Positions 24,234 to 32,421 of a DNA stretch of 64,000 nt are shown in pieces. A program made the position numbers and the translations under genes. The number at the start of each line of letters is the position of its first letter. Position 1 is the first letter of the stretch. This DNA is from Pistricoccus aurantiacus. GTDB lineage: Bacteria; Pseudomonadota; Gammaproteobacteria; Pseudomonadales; Halomonadaceae. The stretch is from NCBI RefSeq assembly GCF_042682565.1, contig NZ_JBHUIC010000012.1; one strand, 5' to 3'. Under the pieces are notes generated by a model. It ran no database searches, was not told the DNA's origin, and was given only the letters and a program-made list of their open reading frames with translations.

Positions 24234-25397
24234 ATGATGACGCGATGGTCGAACAGGCTCTTCTGGATCGCCCTTGGCCCCGGGCTGCTGCTCCTGGCGG
24301 CGGTGGGCTGGTGGAGCTTTCGTGAAGACGATACCGCTGCCGAGAGCTTCGCCGGGCTGGGTGAAACCCAGGAAGGCTTTCCCCAGGCGCACCCGGGAAC
24401 CGAACTGCGCTTTCCCGAGGATCACGGCGCTCATCCGGACTACCGCATCGAGTGGTGGTATCTCACCGCCAACCTGCGCGACGCTCAGGGCAACCCCCTG
24501 GGCATGCAGTGGACCCTGTTCCGCCAGGCCCTGGCGCCGCCGGATGCAAATTCAGCGCCGGTATCGCCTTGGCAGACCCGCCAGCTATGGATGGCCCACG
24601 CGGCGCTTTCCAAGGGTGATACCCACCTTGTCGCGGAGCGCTTCGCCCGGGGGGACACCGGCCAGGCCGGCGTGGAGCTCGCCCCCTTTCGCGCCTGGCT
24701 GGACAACTGGCAGTTGACCAGCCAGATGACGAATTCTCAGGCGGACGCCTTCTCGGACATGACCCTGAGCGTACAGGCGCAAAATAGCGATGGCGAGGAC
24801 TTCGGCTACCGGTTGCGACTCACCGCTCAGGGACCGCTGGTCGCGCATGGGGAGGCGGGCTTCAGCCAGAAATCCGCGGATGGCCAGGGGTCATTCTATT
24901 ACAGCCAGCCGTTCTACCGGGTCGAAGGTGAAGTGACCCTGAACGGCGAAAACCTTCCGGTCAGCGGCCAGGCCTGGCTCGACCGGGAATGGAGCAGCCA
25001 GCTGCTCGGTCCCACCCAGAGCGGCTGGGACTGGTTTTCGCTTCACCTGAAGGATGGCCACCGGCTGATGGCCTTTCGCCTGCGCGGTGGCGGCAAGGAT
25101 AAAGACAGCGCCTATGTATCCGGCAGCTGGATCACGCCGCAGGGCGAGCTGACGCCTCTGAAAAACGACGAGGTGACGCTGACGCCGCTGGAGACACGCC
25201 AGGTCGCCGGGCGCGAGGTGCCGACCCGCTGGCGGCTGGCACTGCCGGATCAGGCGCGGGAATTTATCGTCACCGCCCGCAATCCCAATCGCTGGATGGG
25301 CACCAGCTTTCCCTACTGGGAAGGCGCCGTCACGGTAAGGAATTCAGGCGACGGCGCCCTGGCGGGCGAGGGCTATCTGGAAATGACCGGCTATTGA
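24234..25397 (+). CDS. AttH-type lipocalin-like protein (CrtC superfamily)
   Basis: This 387-aa protein has an N-terminal hydrophobic segment (residues 8-23, FWIALGPGLLLLAAVGWW) that anchors it or serves as signal. The body carries FPEDHGAHPDYRIEWWYLTANL, the AttH/carotenoid 1,2-hydratase signature, then LWMAHAALS and SGQAWLDREWSSQLLGPTQSGWDWFSLHLKDG. The fold is a tandem lipocalin barrel. Genes of this kind occur after FtsX-type ABC systems. No carotenoid genes are nearby, so hydratase annotation would be misleading; binding of a hydrophobic molecule extruded by the ABC system is a better guess. Confidence 0.85.
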   Translation: MMTRWSNRLFWIALGPGLLLLAAVGWWSFREDDTAAESFAGLGETQEGFPQAHPGTELRFPEDHGAHPDYRIEWWYLTANLRDAQGNPLGMQWTLFRQALAPPDANSAPVSPWQTRQLWMAHAALSKGDTHLVAERFARGDTGQAGVELAPFRAWLDNWQLTSQMTNSQADAFSDMTLSVQAQNSDGEDFGYRLRLTAQGPLVAHGEAGFSQKSADGQGSFYYSQPFYRVEGEVTLNGENLPVSGQAWLDREWSSQLLGPTQSGWDWFSLHLKDGHRLMAFRLRGGGKDKDSAYVSGSWITPQGELTPLKNDEVTLTPLETRQVAGREVPTRWRLALPDQAREFIVTARNPNRWMGTSFPYWEGAVTVRNSGDGALAGEGYLEMTGY

Positions 25398-25419
25398 GCC
25401 GACGGCTCAGCGAGCAGTA

Positions 25420-25632
25420 TCAGCCATCCGTTTTCTTCAACGTGCCTTCCTTGTGCGCGGCGACGTGATCCGTCTTGTCGCTCTTGATTTCGTATTGCGG
25501 TTCGTCTTCCGAGGCGCGCCGCTTATGCCCCTTGTACTCGAAATCCTGGGTATGCACTTTCTTGATGGTACCGCTCACCTGGCCCGCTTCGGAATTCCAG
25601 GTCACATGGTCGCCTACCTTGAACTTGGTCAT
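25420..25632 (-). CDS. DUF2945/HVA1-family TUDOR-like protein
   Basis: The product is 70 aa: FKVGDHVTWNSEAGQVSGTIKKVHTQDFEYKGHKRRASEDEPQYEIKSDKTDHVAAHKEGTLKK. It matches the short hypervirulence-associated TUDOR (DUF2945) proteins common in proteobacteria. It is a single small beta barrel and cytoplasmic. Function is unknown, though homologues occur with stress and LigD-type genes. GGAGGCAATGTC precedes the ATG on the minus strand. It is converging with the AttH gene, 22 bp apart. Confidence 0.88.
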   Translation of the reverse strand: MTKFKVGDHVTWNSEAGQVSGTIKKVHTQDFEYKGHKRRASEDEPQYEIKSDKTDHVAAHKEGTLKKTDG

Positions 25633-25691
25633 GACATTGCCTCCTTTACGCAGGTCATAAACAACGTTTGCTTGACTAGCCTAGCCGTCAA

Positions 25692-26225
25692 TCAATCTCC
25701 CAACTGCTTGAGTCTGGCCGCTTCCACTATCTCGATCCAGTAGCCGTCCGCGTCCTTGACGAAAGCCACGTCCTTCATCTTGCCCTGATCCGGGCGCTTG
25801 ACGAATTCCACATCATTGGCATCGAACCAGGCCACGGCGGCGTCCAGGTCCGGCACCGAGAAGCAGATATGCCCGAAACCCTGGGGCTTGGCGTTGCCGT
25901 CGTGATAGGCGAAGTCGTCCTGCTGCTCCGTGCCCCAGTTATGGGTCAGTTCCAGAATGCCGCGCTGATCGAAAGTCCAGGCGGTGCGCTCCGCCGCATC
26001 CTCCGGTGGCTGCTCGTTCGCGTCGAGCCGAGCCAGAAAATACAGCGAGAACTGCATCTCCTCGAAATCCAGCCGTCGCAGTACCCGCATGCCGAAGATA
26101 CGGCTGTAGAACGCCAGCGCCTTTTCCGGGTCCTTGACCCGCAGCATGGTGTGATTGAGCCGAAACCCTTGGGAATCGCTGGTGGGCGCCTGAACGCCGG
26201 GATATTGCTCGCCATCGAAACTCAT
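25692..26225 (-). CDS. gloA: Lactoylglutathione lyase (glyoxalase I)
   Basis: This 177-aa VOC protein isomerises the methylglyoxal-glutathione hemithioacetal to S-lactoylglutathione. The metal ligands fit GloA: His in LNHTMLRVKDPEKAL, Glu in GILELTHNWG, His in GFGHICFSVPDL and Glu in YWIEIVE. RIFGMRVLRRLDFEEMQFSLYFL is the family hallmark. The larger, zinc-type length includes the extra loop around residues 75-90. The start at 26225 follows AAGGAGAGCGCG and avoids overlap with the binding-protein gene upstream, which ends at 26260. Confidence 0.93.
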   Translation of the reverse strand: MSFDGEQYPGVQAPTSDSQGFRLNHTMLRVKDPEKALAFYSRIFGMRVLRRLDFEEMQFSLYFLARLDANEQPPEDAAERTAWTFDQRGILELTHNWGTEQQDDFAYHDGNAKPQGFGHICFSVPDLDAAVAWFDANDVEFVKRPDQGKMKDVAFVKDADGYWIEIVEAARLKQLGD

Positions 26226-26259
26226 CGCGCTCTCCTTGTCCTTGAGAATGAGGATTGCC

Positions 26260-27234
26260 TTACCCTTGCGGCAGGTCAAACGCCTGCTGCAGCGCCGGCC
26301 AGGCGGGCTCGCCGCTTCGGGTGGTCACGCCCTCGACAAAGGCCTTGACCTTTTCCGGGTTGTTCTTGATCCATTCCTCCGCGACGGCCTCCGGCTCTCG
26401 CTCTTCGTAGCTGAAGCCCAGAATCATCTGGCTCTGATCCTCCGCATCGATGACGATCTGGTCAAGCAGCCTGGCGGCGTTGGGGTGGGTGTCGGCGAAA
26501 TCCTTGTTGAGCAGGGTTTTCACGTCACTGCGTCCGCCATCCGGCCCCCAGAGGTTTTCCGGATCCTCGAGATAGACGATGTCGTATTCGATGTTCATCC
26601 AATGCGGGGTCCAGGCGCCGAAGACGATCCATTCGTTGTTGTCGATGGCGCTGTCCACGGAGCTGAGCATGCCCGGGGTCGAGGTGCCGGCGATGCGCCA
26701 GTCCCCCAGGCCGTAGGTGTCCTCATCCACCGCCTCATGCAGGATTTCGCTCATGCCGGAGCCGGCTTCGATGGTGTAGAGGGTGCGATCGAACCTGTCG
26801 GCAAACTCGTCCTTGTCCAGGTCCTCGGTGCTGGTCACCCCGGCGTCCGCTACATAGCGCGGCACGGCGAAGCCCAGCCGGGCACCGTCGACGTTATTGC
26901 CCAGATCGACGATCTTGCCTTTGGGCATGGCCGAGTCATACATGCTCTGCTGCCCCGGCAGCCAGGCCGCCAGAAAGGCATCCAGCTCGCCCAGATTGAG
27001 CGCTTCGTAAGTAATGGTGGCGCTGATTTCCTGCTGATCCGGCTCGTAGCCCAAGGCGTCCAGCAACTGAGACGCCATGGCGGTCTTGACGGTGACACCG
27101 GGCCAGGAGGGGGAGGAAAAACGTACCCGAGGGGATTCTTCCTCGGCGGAGGCAGCGCTCGTCAGCAACGTCAGGGGCGCAGCCAGCACAATACCGGCAA
27201 CGGTCAGCGTCAGCGGGTGCAATCGTGATGTCAT
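26260..27234 (-). CDS. Glycine betaine/choline-type ABC substrate-binding protein, without its transporter
   Basis: The 324-aa protein has a signal peptide (residues 1-30, ending AASAEE) and an OpuAC domain. VRFSSPSWPGVTVKTAMASQLLDALGYEP is the ProX/ChoX entry. GELDAFLAAWLPGQQSMYD, GSGMSEILHEAV and IVFGAWTPHWMNIEYDIVYLEDPENLWG supply the tryptophans that cage quaternary amines. No permease or ATPase gene is adjacent, so it is a solitary binding protein. Such orphans can share the core of a distant transporter, as CaiX does with the choline importer of Pseudomonas. The ligand (betaine, choline or carnitine) cannot be told from the sequence alone. Confidence 0.85.
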   Translation of the reverse strand: MTSRLHPLTLTVAGIVLAAPLTLLTSAASAEEESPRVRFSSPSWPGVTVKTAMASQLLDALGYEPDQQEISATITYEALNLGELDAFLAAWLPGQQSMYDSAMPKGKIVDLGNNVDGARLGFAVPRYVADAGVTSTEDLDKDEFADRFDRTLYTIEAGSGMSEILHEAVDEDTYGLGDWRIAGTSTPGMLSSVDSAIDNNEWIVFGAWTPHWMNIEYDIVYLEDPENLWGPDGGRSDVKTLLNKDFADTHPNAARLLDQIVIDAEDQSQMILGFSYEEREPEAVAEEWIKNNPEKVKAFVEGVTTRSGEPAWPALQQAFDLPQG

Positions 27235-27478
27235 ATCGACTCCTTGGTATTACCTGCGATATTTGAAAACCCTTTCTAAACTAGTGGCATGAGCGCCTTG
27301 CGTATAAACGTCTGCTCAACGTAGCAGCCGGCGGCCATCGAGTTAACCCGCCCGTAGGCCATCAACCGTGAATCAGCATTTGGCCAATGCCGACCAATGT
27401 TCTACATTTATTGTACAAAAGCGTTACGACAATTAAATTCAGCCGTTTACCTCACCAGACAATCAAGGAGCTTGAACA

Positions 27479-27823
27479 ATGGCTTACGAGCAGGAAATGG
27501 GCGATAACGTCACGCTGTCGGAACTCGAAAGGGCCGTGAACAACGGTTTTTCTCCCATCGTCGAAATATGGTCCATGGACGGGGTCTATGTGGTTCGCCT
27601 GCATCATCACGTCGACAAGGTAAGCAGTCTTTGCGACAAGGATGGCCAGGTTCTCAGCTTCAAGGGCACCGGCAAGATCTGCGACATGCTCGGTGAAATC
27701 GGCCTGACCCATGGCGTGCTGACCTTCGCGGATCAGAATGGCGACGAGATGATCGGCGTGGCGAGCCAGCCGGTTACCCGGGACGAAATGCTGGCTTACG
27801 GAACCCGTATCGCGTTTCGCTGA
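27479..27823 (+). CDS. Hypothetical protein, DUF6482-like
   Basis: The 114-aa soluble protein reads LSELERAVNNGFSPIVEIWSMDGVYVVRLHHH, then DKDGQVLSFKGTGKICDMLGEIGL and LTFADQNGDEMIG. This is the general pattern of small DUF6482 proteins of halophilic gammaproteobacteria, by memory only. TCAAGGAGCTTGAACA precedes the ATG. The gene stands alone between the binding protein and the ferritin-like gene. Function is unknown. Confidence 0.7.
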   Translation: MAYEQEMGDNVTLSELERAVNNGFSPIVEIWSMDGVYVVRLHHHVDKVSSLCDKDGQVLSFKGTGKICDMLGEIGLTHGVLTFADQNGDEMIGVASQPVTRDEMLAYGTRIAFR

Positions 27824-27970
27824 GCCTTGGGATTTGTCGCCGGCAATCATTGAAAGAATGCTCGACCGTTCCCATGTCATTCAAGTGGCACTACGCTGAG
27901 CATGAAGCCGGAGAGCAACGGAAGCCCCAACACTTCGGCCAAGCTTGTACAAACGAAAAGGAGTCGGATC

Positions 27971-28528
27971 GTGTCCAATCAGCCATTTCTTACGGATATC
28001 AAGACCATACGCGAGCGCGCTCGTCAGCATATCGAGCGCGGCGCCGTCACCGAGGGCTATACCGCGGATCGGGAAAACGTCATCAATCTGCTCAACGAAG
28101 CACTGGCCACGGAAATCGTCTGCACGCTTCGCTACAAGCGCCACTACTATATGGCGGACGGCCTGAGCGCAAGCGTTGCCAAGGAAGAGTTTCTCGAGCA
28201 TGCCCAGCAGGAGCAGCAGCACGCGGACTGGCTGGCAGAGCGCATCGTGCAGCTGGGCGGCGCGCCCAACTTCTCGCCGGAAGGCCTGCTGAGCCGTTCT
28301 CACGCGGAGTACGTCGAAGGCGAAAGCCTGCGCGACATGATCATGGAAGATCTGGTGGCGGAGCGCATTGCCATCGACAGCTATCGGGAAATCGCCACCT
28401 ACCTGGGTGACAAGGATCCGACATCCCGGCGCATCATGGAGGACATTCTTGCCCAGGAAGAAGAGCACGCGGACGACATGGCCGGCCTGCTTGAAGGGCT
28501 GGATCATCAGCGGCTGGACAACGCCTAA
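27971..28528 (+). CDS. Ferritin-like/bacterioferritin-type diiron protein
   Basis: From a GTG at 27971, behind AAAAGGAGTCGGATC, the product is 185 aa. The four-helix bundle carries two Glu-x-x-His pairs: EALATEIVCTLRYKRHYY and EHAQQEQQHADWLAERI in the first half, EDLVAERIAIDSYREIATYLG and EDILAQEEEHADDMAGLLEGL in the second. These are the diiron ligands of bacterioferritin and related Dps-like proteins. It should oxidise and store iron or protect against peroxide. A start at 27902 would add 23 unrelated polar residues and lacks a ribosome site. Peroxiredoxin lies downstream. Confidence 0.88.
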   Translation: MSNQPFLTDIKTIRERARQHIERGAVTEGYTADRENVINLLNEALATEIVCTLRYKRHYYMADGLSASVAKEEFLEHAQQEQQHADWLAERIVQLGGAPNFSPEGLLSRSHAEYVEGESLRDMIMEDLVAERIAIDSYREIATYLGDKDPTSRRIMEDILAQEEEHADDMAGLLEGLDHQRLDNA

Positions 28529-28684
28529 CCCATTCGATGCCGCCTTGAAGGCAATGGCCTGCCAGGTGTCATCATGCCCGTTTGGTCCTGGCTTATCCTC
28601 AGCGGTTGTTTCACAGCAGTCGATGAGAAATGGCATCCCGAGCGGGTTTTCTATTGATCTTTACATTCGATTCAGGAGGACCAT

Positions 28685-29323
28685 ATGGCGCTGCAACTTG
28701 GCGATATCGCCCCGGACTTCACCCAGGAAAGCACCGAAGGAACCATCAATTTTCACGAATGGGCCGGCGACAGCTGGGTCATCCTGTTCTCGCATCCCAA
28801 GGATTACACGCCGGTCTGCACCACCGAGCTTGGCGAGGTGTCTCGCTTGAAGCCGGAGTTCGAGCGCCGCAATGCCAAGGCCATCGGTCTGTCGGTTGAT
28901 CCTCTGGATGATCACCATGGCTGGGCCGGAGACATCCAGGAAACCCAGGGACATGCGCTCAACTTCCCCCTGCTGGCGGATGCAGACCGCAAGGTCAGCG
29001 ACCTTTACGGCATGATTCATCCCAAGGCCAACGACACCCTGACAGTGCGCAGCGTCTTCATCATCGACCCCAGCAAGAAGGTGCGCCTGACCATCACCTA
29101 TCCCGCCAGCACCGGACGGAACTTCGCGGAAATCCTGCGGGTGCTCGACAGCCTCCAGCTCACCGACAATCACAAGGTGGCCACGCCGGTGAACTGGTGC
29201 GACGGTGACGACTGCATCATCGTCCCGGCGGTCAGCAACGAAGAAGCCAAGACCCTGTTCCCCGAGGGCTGGGACGAGAAGAAGTCCTATCTGCGCATGG
29301 TCAAGCAGCCGGGCAAGGCTTGA
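28685..29323 (+). CDS. 1-Cys peroxiredoxin (Prx6 type)
   Basis: This 212-aa thioredoxin-fold peroxidase has the peroxidatic Cys45 in HPKDYTPVCTTE, with Thr42 and an Arg in LTVRSVFIIDPSKKVRLTITYP completing the site. The long C-terminal arm (residues 165-212, PVNWCDGDDCIIVPAVSNEEAKTLFP) is the dimer-forming domain of the Prx6 subfamily. It reduces hydrogen peroxide and organic peroxides. AGGAGGACCAT is an excellent ribosome site. It follows a ferritin-like gene by 156 nt, so the pair may be an oxidative-stress unit. A terminator follows. Confidence 0.93.
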   Translation: MALQLGDIAPDFTQESTEGTINFHEWAGDSWVILFSHPKDYTPVCTTELGEVSRLKPEFERRNAKAIGLSVDPLDDHHGWAGDIQETQGHALNFPLLADADRKVSDLYGMIHPKANDTLTVRSVFIIDPSKKVRLTITYPASTGRNFAEILRVLDSLQLTDNHKVATPVNWCDGDDCIIVPAVSNEEAKTLFPEGWDEKKSYLRMVKQPGKA

Positions 29324-29366
29324 GACCAGGCGGTCTCGACAAGCGCGGCATCCGCTAGACTCGAAG

Positions 29367-29396
29367 GATACCGGTCCAGGTGGCCGGTATCGTCGT
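29367..29396 (+). terminator. Rho-independent terminator after the peroxiredoxin gene
   Basis: GATACCGG (29367-29374) and CCGGTATC (29384-29391) form an 8-bp GC-rich stem with a short loop, followed by GTCGTTTT. It lies 43 nt past the peroxiredoxin stop. Confidence 0.7.
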
Positions 29397-29434
29397 TTTC
29401 TATAATGGGTCAGGGACGGAACAAGGAGCTCACC

Positions 29435-30598
29435 ATGCCTACCTTTAAAGGACTTTCCACCCGCTGCGTGCACGCCGGCGAGCCGGAAACGGATACGCCG
29501 CAAACGCCCATATACGCCACCACGCTGTTCACCTTTCAAGACACCCAGCAGTTAAGCGACACGGTGGCGGGGCGCCGACCCGGTGGTCTCTATACCCGCT
29601 TCGGCCTCAATCCCACCATTCAAGCCTTGGAAGCCAAACTCGCCGCCCTGGAAGAGGGCGAAGCGGCGCTGTCCTTCAGTTCAGGAATGGCGGCGGAATC
29701 CGCCCTGTTCATGAGCCATGGCCGTCAAGGCGTCATCACGTTGGGCGATGTTTACGGTGGCACCCTGACTCTGCTGGCGGATCAGTTGCCTACCCTGGGT
29801 ATTCCCTTTTTTCCCTTGCTGGGCCATGAGCTGGACCGCCTGGAAGAGACGCTTGTCCAAGGTCCCAAGCTGATCTTCCTGGAAACTCCCACCAACCCGG
29901 CCCTGGAAGTTTTCGATATCGCCGCCATCGCGGCAATCGCCCATCACCACGGGGCGCTGCTGGCGGTGGACAATACCTTCGCCTCGCCGGTCAACCAGCA
30001 GCCTCTTCTCCTGGGGGCGGATCTGGTCATGCACAGCGCCACCAAGTACCTGGGCGGCCACAGCGACCTGACCGCCGGCGCCCTGATCGGCCCCCGTGCG
30101 TTGCTCGAGCCGATCAACGCCTGGCGCAAGAGCCTGGGCAGCGTACCCGCCCCGGAAACCGCCTCTCTGCTCGCGCGCAGCCTGCGCACCCTGGTGATAC
30201 GCATTCGCCAGCACAACGCCGGCGCTCAGCAGGTGGCGGAAGCCCTGGCAAAGCACCCCAAGGTGACGCGAGTGCTGTATCCGGGTCTGGAAAGCTTCCC
30301 AGGCCACGACCTGGCCAAGCACCAGATGCACGGCTTCGGCGGCATGTTGACCATCACCGTGGGCGACAGCGGCGAGGACGCCACCCGCTTCGTCGATCGT
30401 CTGAAGCTCTTTGCCCTGGCGCCGAGCCTGGGCGGCGTGGAAAGCCTGGTCACCCAGCCGCTGACCCTGACTCACCACGCCATGGGCGCGGCTGAGCGCG
30501 AGCGTCGCGGCATCGGCGACAACATGGTGCGGCTCTCCGTGGGGCTGGAAGACCCGGAGGATCTGATCGAGGACCTGCAGCAAGCCTTGGCGGATTGA
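29435..30598 (+). CDS. PLP-dependent trans-sulfuration enzyme (cystathionine gamma-synthase/lyase family)
   Basis: The 387-aa enzyme belongs to the Cys/Met metabolism PLP family. The cofactor Lys is in DLVMHSATKYLGGHSDLTAGA. LYTRFGLNPTIQALEAKLAALEEGEAAL and LETPTNPALEVFDI are the usual family blocks. GGVESLVTQPLTLTHHAMG near the C-terminus contains the substrate carboxylate site. Members include cystathionine gamma-synthase, cystathionine gamma-lyase and methionine gamma-lyase; sequence alone does not decide. AAGGAGCTCACC supports the ATG at 29435 over 29405. No other methionine gene is nearby. Confidence 0.85.
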   Translation: MPTFKGLSTRCVHAGEPETDTPQTPIYATTLFTFQDTQQLSDTVAGRRPGGLYTRFGLNPTIQALEAKLAALEEGEAALSFSSGMAAESALFMSHGRQGVITLGDVYGGTLTLLADQLPTLGIPFFPLLGHELDRLEETLVQGPKLIFLETPTNPALEVFDIAAIAAIAHHHGALLAVDNTFASPVNQQPLLLGADLVMHSATKYLGGHSDLTAGALIGPRALLEPINAWRKSLGSVPAPETASLLARSLRTLVIRIRQHNAGAQQVAEALAKHPKVTRVLYPGLESFPGHDLAKHQMHGFGGMLTITVGDSGEDATRFVDRLKLFALAPSLGGVESLVTQPLTLTHHAMGAAERERRGIGDNMVRLSVGLEDPEDLIEDLQQALAD

Positions 30599-30652
30599 GG
30601 CCATGAATTAAACAGGTGTTAATCGGACGCTTCAGCGAAAATCTTCGTAAAC

Positions 30653-30677
30653 ACTTATTAAAACACTTATAATAAGT
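30653..30677 (+). promoter_or_regulatory. Promoter with palindromic operator for the RelE/XRE module
   Basis: ACTTATTA (30653-30660) and TAATAAGT (30670-30677) are exact inverted repeats. They overlap a TATAAT -10 box (30668-30673), 23 nt before the toxin start. This is the layout of an autoregulated toxin-antitoxin operator. Confidence 0.55.
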
Positions 30678-30696
30678 TCATCGAATGAGAAAACCG

Positions 30697-30951
30697 ATGA
30701 ACAAGATCCAATGGACCAATAAAGCCTTCAAGCAACTACGCAAGCTGAATCCGAAGCAACAGGACGTCATCTATGATGCCGCGCAATCCCTATCCCAGAT
30801 GCCCAATGTTCACAACGTCAAGGTGCTAACCAAGCATCGCTACGGCTATCGGCTTCGCATCGGCAACTATCGTGTCTTGTTCGATTGGGAAGGCGAGATA
30901 CGCATCGTCAACATTCAAGAGGTCAAGAAACGTGATGAACGCACCTACTGA
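30697..30951 (+). CDS. RelE/HigB-family toxin
   Basis: The 84-aa protein starts at ATG 30697: NKIQWTNKAFKQLRKLNPKQQDVIYDAAQSL, then VKVLTKHRYGYRLRIGNYRVLFDWEGEIRIVNIQEVKKRDERTY. This is a full RelE fold with the basic and tyrosine residues (YRLRIGNYRV, KKRDERTY) that position mRNA in the ribosome A site. GAGAAAACCG lies upstream, and a start four codons earlier is possible. The toxin comes first and overlaps the antitoxin by 17 nt, as in HigBA-type modules. Motifs are intact. Confidence 0.88.
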   Translation: MNKIQWTNKAFKQLRKLNPKQQDVIYDAAQSLSQMPNVHNVKVLTKHRYGYRLRIGNYRVLFDWEGEIRIVNIQEVKKRDERTY

Positions 30952-31264
30952 AAACGTCCAGATCATCAGCGGCCACGACGGTCGTCCTGCCTTCGTCGTC
31001 ATCCCCTATGCCGACTACGTGGCCAGCCACCCGGAAGGCGACCTGATCCCCAACGAGGTGGTCGGCATGGTGGTCAAGGAAGGATTGACGTTAGCGGCCG
31101 CCTGGCGGCGCCACCTGGGGCTAACTCAGGCTGACATCGCTCAGCGTATCGGCATCTCACAATCCGCCTATGCACAACAAGAAAGCGCTCGTAAGCCACG
31201 CAAGGCCACTCGCGAAAAGATCGCCGCTGCACTGGGCATTTCCCCATTACAGCTAGAAGAATAG
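30935..31264 (+). CDS. XRE-family antitoxin with N-terminal toxin-binding segment
   Basis: This 109-aa protein has an N-terminal stretch, VQIISGHDGRPAFVVIPYADYV, resembling Phd-like antitoxin strands. A helix-turn-helix follows at residues 60-105: LTLAAAWRRHLGLTQADIAQRIGISQSAYAQQESARKPRKATREKIAAALGI. It should bind the palindrome at 30653-30677 and neutralise the RelE-type toxin encoded just before it. The start was placed at 30935 inside the toxin gene; the longer frame from 30872 has no initiation signal and only shadows the toxin. Confidence 0.85.
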   Translation: MNAPTENVQIISGHDGRPAFVVIPYADYVASHPEGDLIPNEVVGMVVKEGLTLAAAWRRHLGLTQADIAQRIGISQSAYAQQESARKPRKATREKIAAALGISPLQLEE

Positions 31265-31392
31265 CACCACGTAATAAACAGCATATCCTTATAACGGATT
31301 CATTCAAGCCGCGGTTTTCCCCTGTCCATCGCCAGCGGCTATGATCGGCGGCCTGACTCATCAAGTTGCATGTATCGGAACGGAGACTCCTT

Positions 31393-32421
31393 ATGCTGCC
31401 TATTCTTCGCCGCCTTGGCGCGTTACTGGCCTTGTCATGCCTGCCCGGGCTTGCCCCGGCCCAGAACACCACCCTGGAGGTGGGCTACATGCCGATTCTG
31501 CCGGTGGCGCAGCTTTTCGTCATGGAAGGCGAAGGCTGGACCGAGGAAGCTGGCCTGGAGCTTGACCTGACGCGCTTTTCCAGCGGCCCGGCCATGGTGC
31601 AGGCCTTGGCCGCCGGCGATCTGGACGTAATGTATTTCGGCATCGGTCCGGCCATGGTGGCTCGGGCCAATGGGGTGCCGATCAAGGTGCTGGCCGCCAG
31701 CATCAAGGAGCAGATCGGCCTGGTGGCCCGAGGGGAATTCGCCGAGAGTTTCGACGGCTTGGACCCCAAGGCAGCCATTGCCCGTTTTACCGAAGAGCAG
31801 GGTCGCAAGCCCAAGATCGCCACCTTCCCCCGTGGCTCGGTGCCGGACACGGTGCTGCGCTACTGGCTCGCCGAGCAGGTCGGTGTGGATATGGATAGCG
31901 TGGACATCGTCGCCATGGGCGCGGACCGAGTACAGCAGGCGCTGCTGGCCGGTGCGGTGGATGCGGCGTCGATCCTCGAGCCGATCCTGACCACGGTGAC
32001 CGAACGCGACGATAGCGCGAAAGTGATCGTTCGAGGCGGCGACATGCTGCCGAATCAGCCCGGCGCGGTCCTGGCTGCCCGGGAAGCCGTGCTGAAGGAG
32101 CATCCGCAGGCCATGCGCAAGCTGCTGGAGCTGCATATCCGCGCCACTCAAGTCCTGGAAGAAGAGCCGTCGCGCGCCGCGCCCCACGTGCGGGAATTCG
32201 TCGGCAAGCGTCTGGTGCCCCTGGCCACGGTAGAAGCGGCGCTGAAATCGCCTTCCTCCAATTACCTGAGCGATCCTCATGAAATCATCGACGCCACCCG
32301 GGTGATGCGAGATTTTCAGACCCAGAACGGCACCCTGAAGAAGTCGGTGGATATCGAGGCACTGTTCGATACGCAACTCTACGACGAGGTGAGCCAACCG
32401 CAGGGCGATCAGACCTCATGA
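31393..32421 (+). CDS. NitT/TauT-family ABC substrate-binding protein
   Basis: The 342-aa protein has a signal peptide (residues 1-23, ending APAQ) and an NMT1/SsuA-like domain. LEVGYMPILPVAQLFVMEGEGWTEEAGLELDLTRFSSGPAMVQALAAGDLDVMYFGIGPAMVARANGVPIKVLA is the classical opening of nitrate/taurine/sulfonate binding proteins. The ligand is not decidable. GGAGACTCCTT precedes the ATG at 31393. The stop overlaps the permease start by 4 nt, giving a tight binding protein-permease-ATPase operon. Confidence 0.88.
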   Translation: MLPILRRLGALLALSCLPGLAPAQNTTLEVGYMPILPVAQLFVMEGEGWTEEAGLELDLTRFSSGPAMVQALAAGDLDVMYFGIGPAMVARANGVPIKVLAASIKEQIGLVARGEFAESFDGLDPKAAIARFTEEQGRKPKIATFPRGSVPDTVLRYWLAEQVGVDMDSVDIVAMGADRVQQALLAGAVDAASILEPILTTVTERDDSAKVIVRGGDMLPNQPGAVLAAREAVLKEHPQAMRKLLELHIRATQVLEEEPSRAAPHVREFVGKRLVPLATVEAALKSPSSNYLSDPHEIIDATRVMRDFQTQNGTLKKSVDIEALFDTQLYDEVSQPQGDQTS

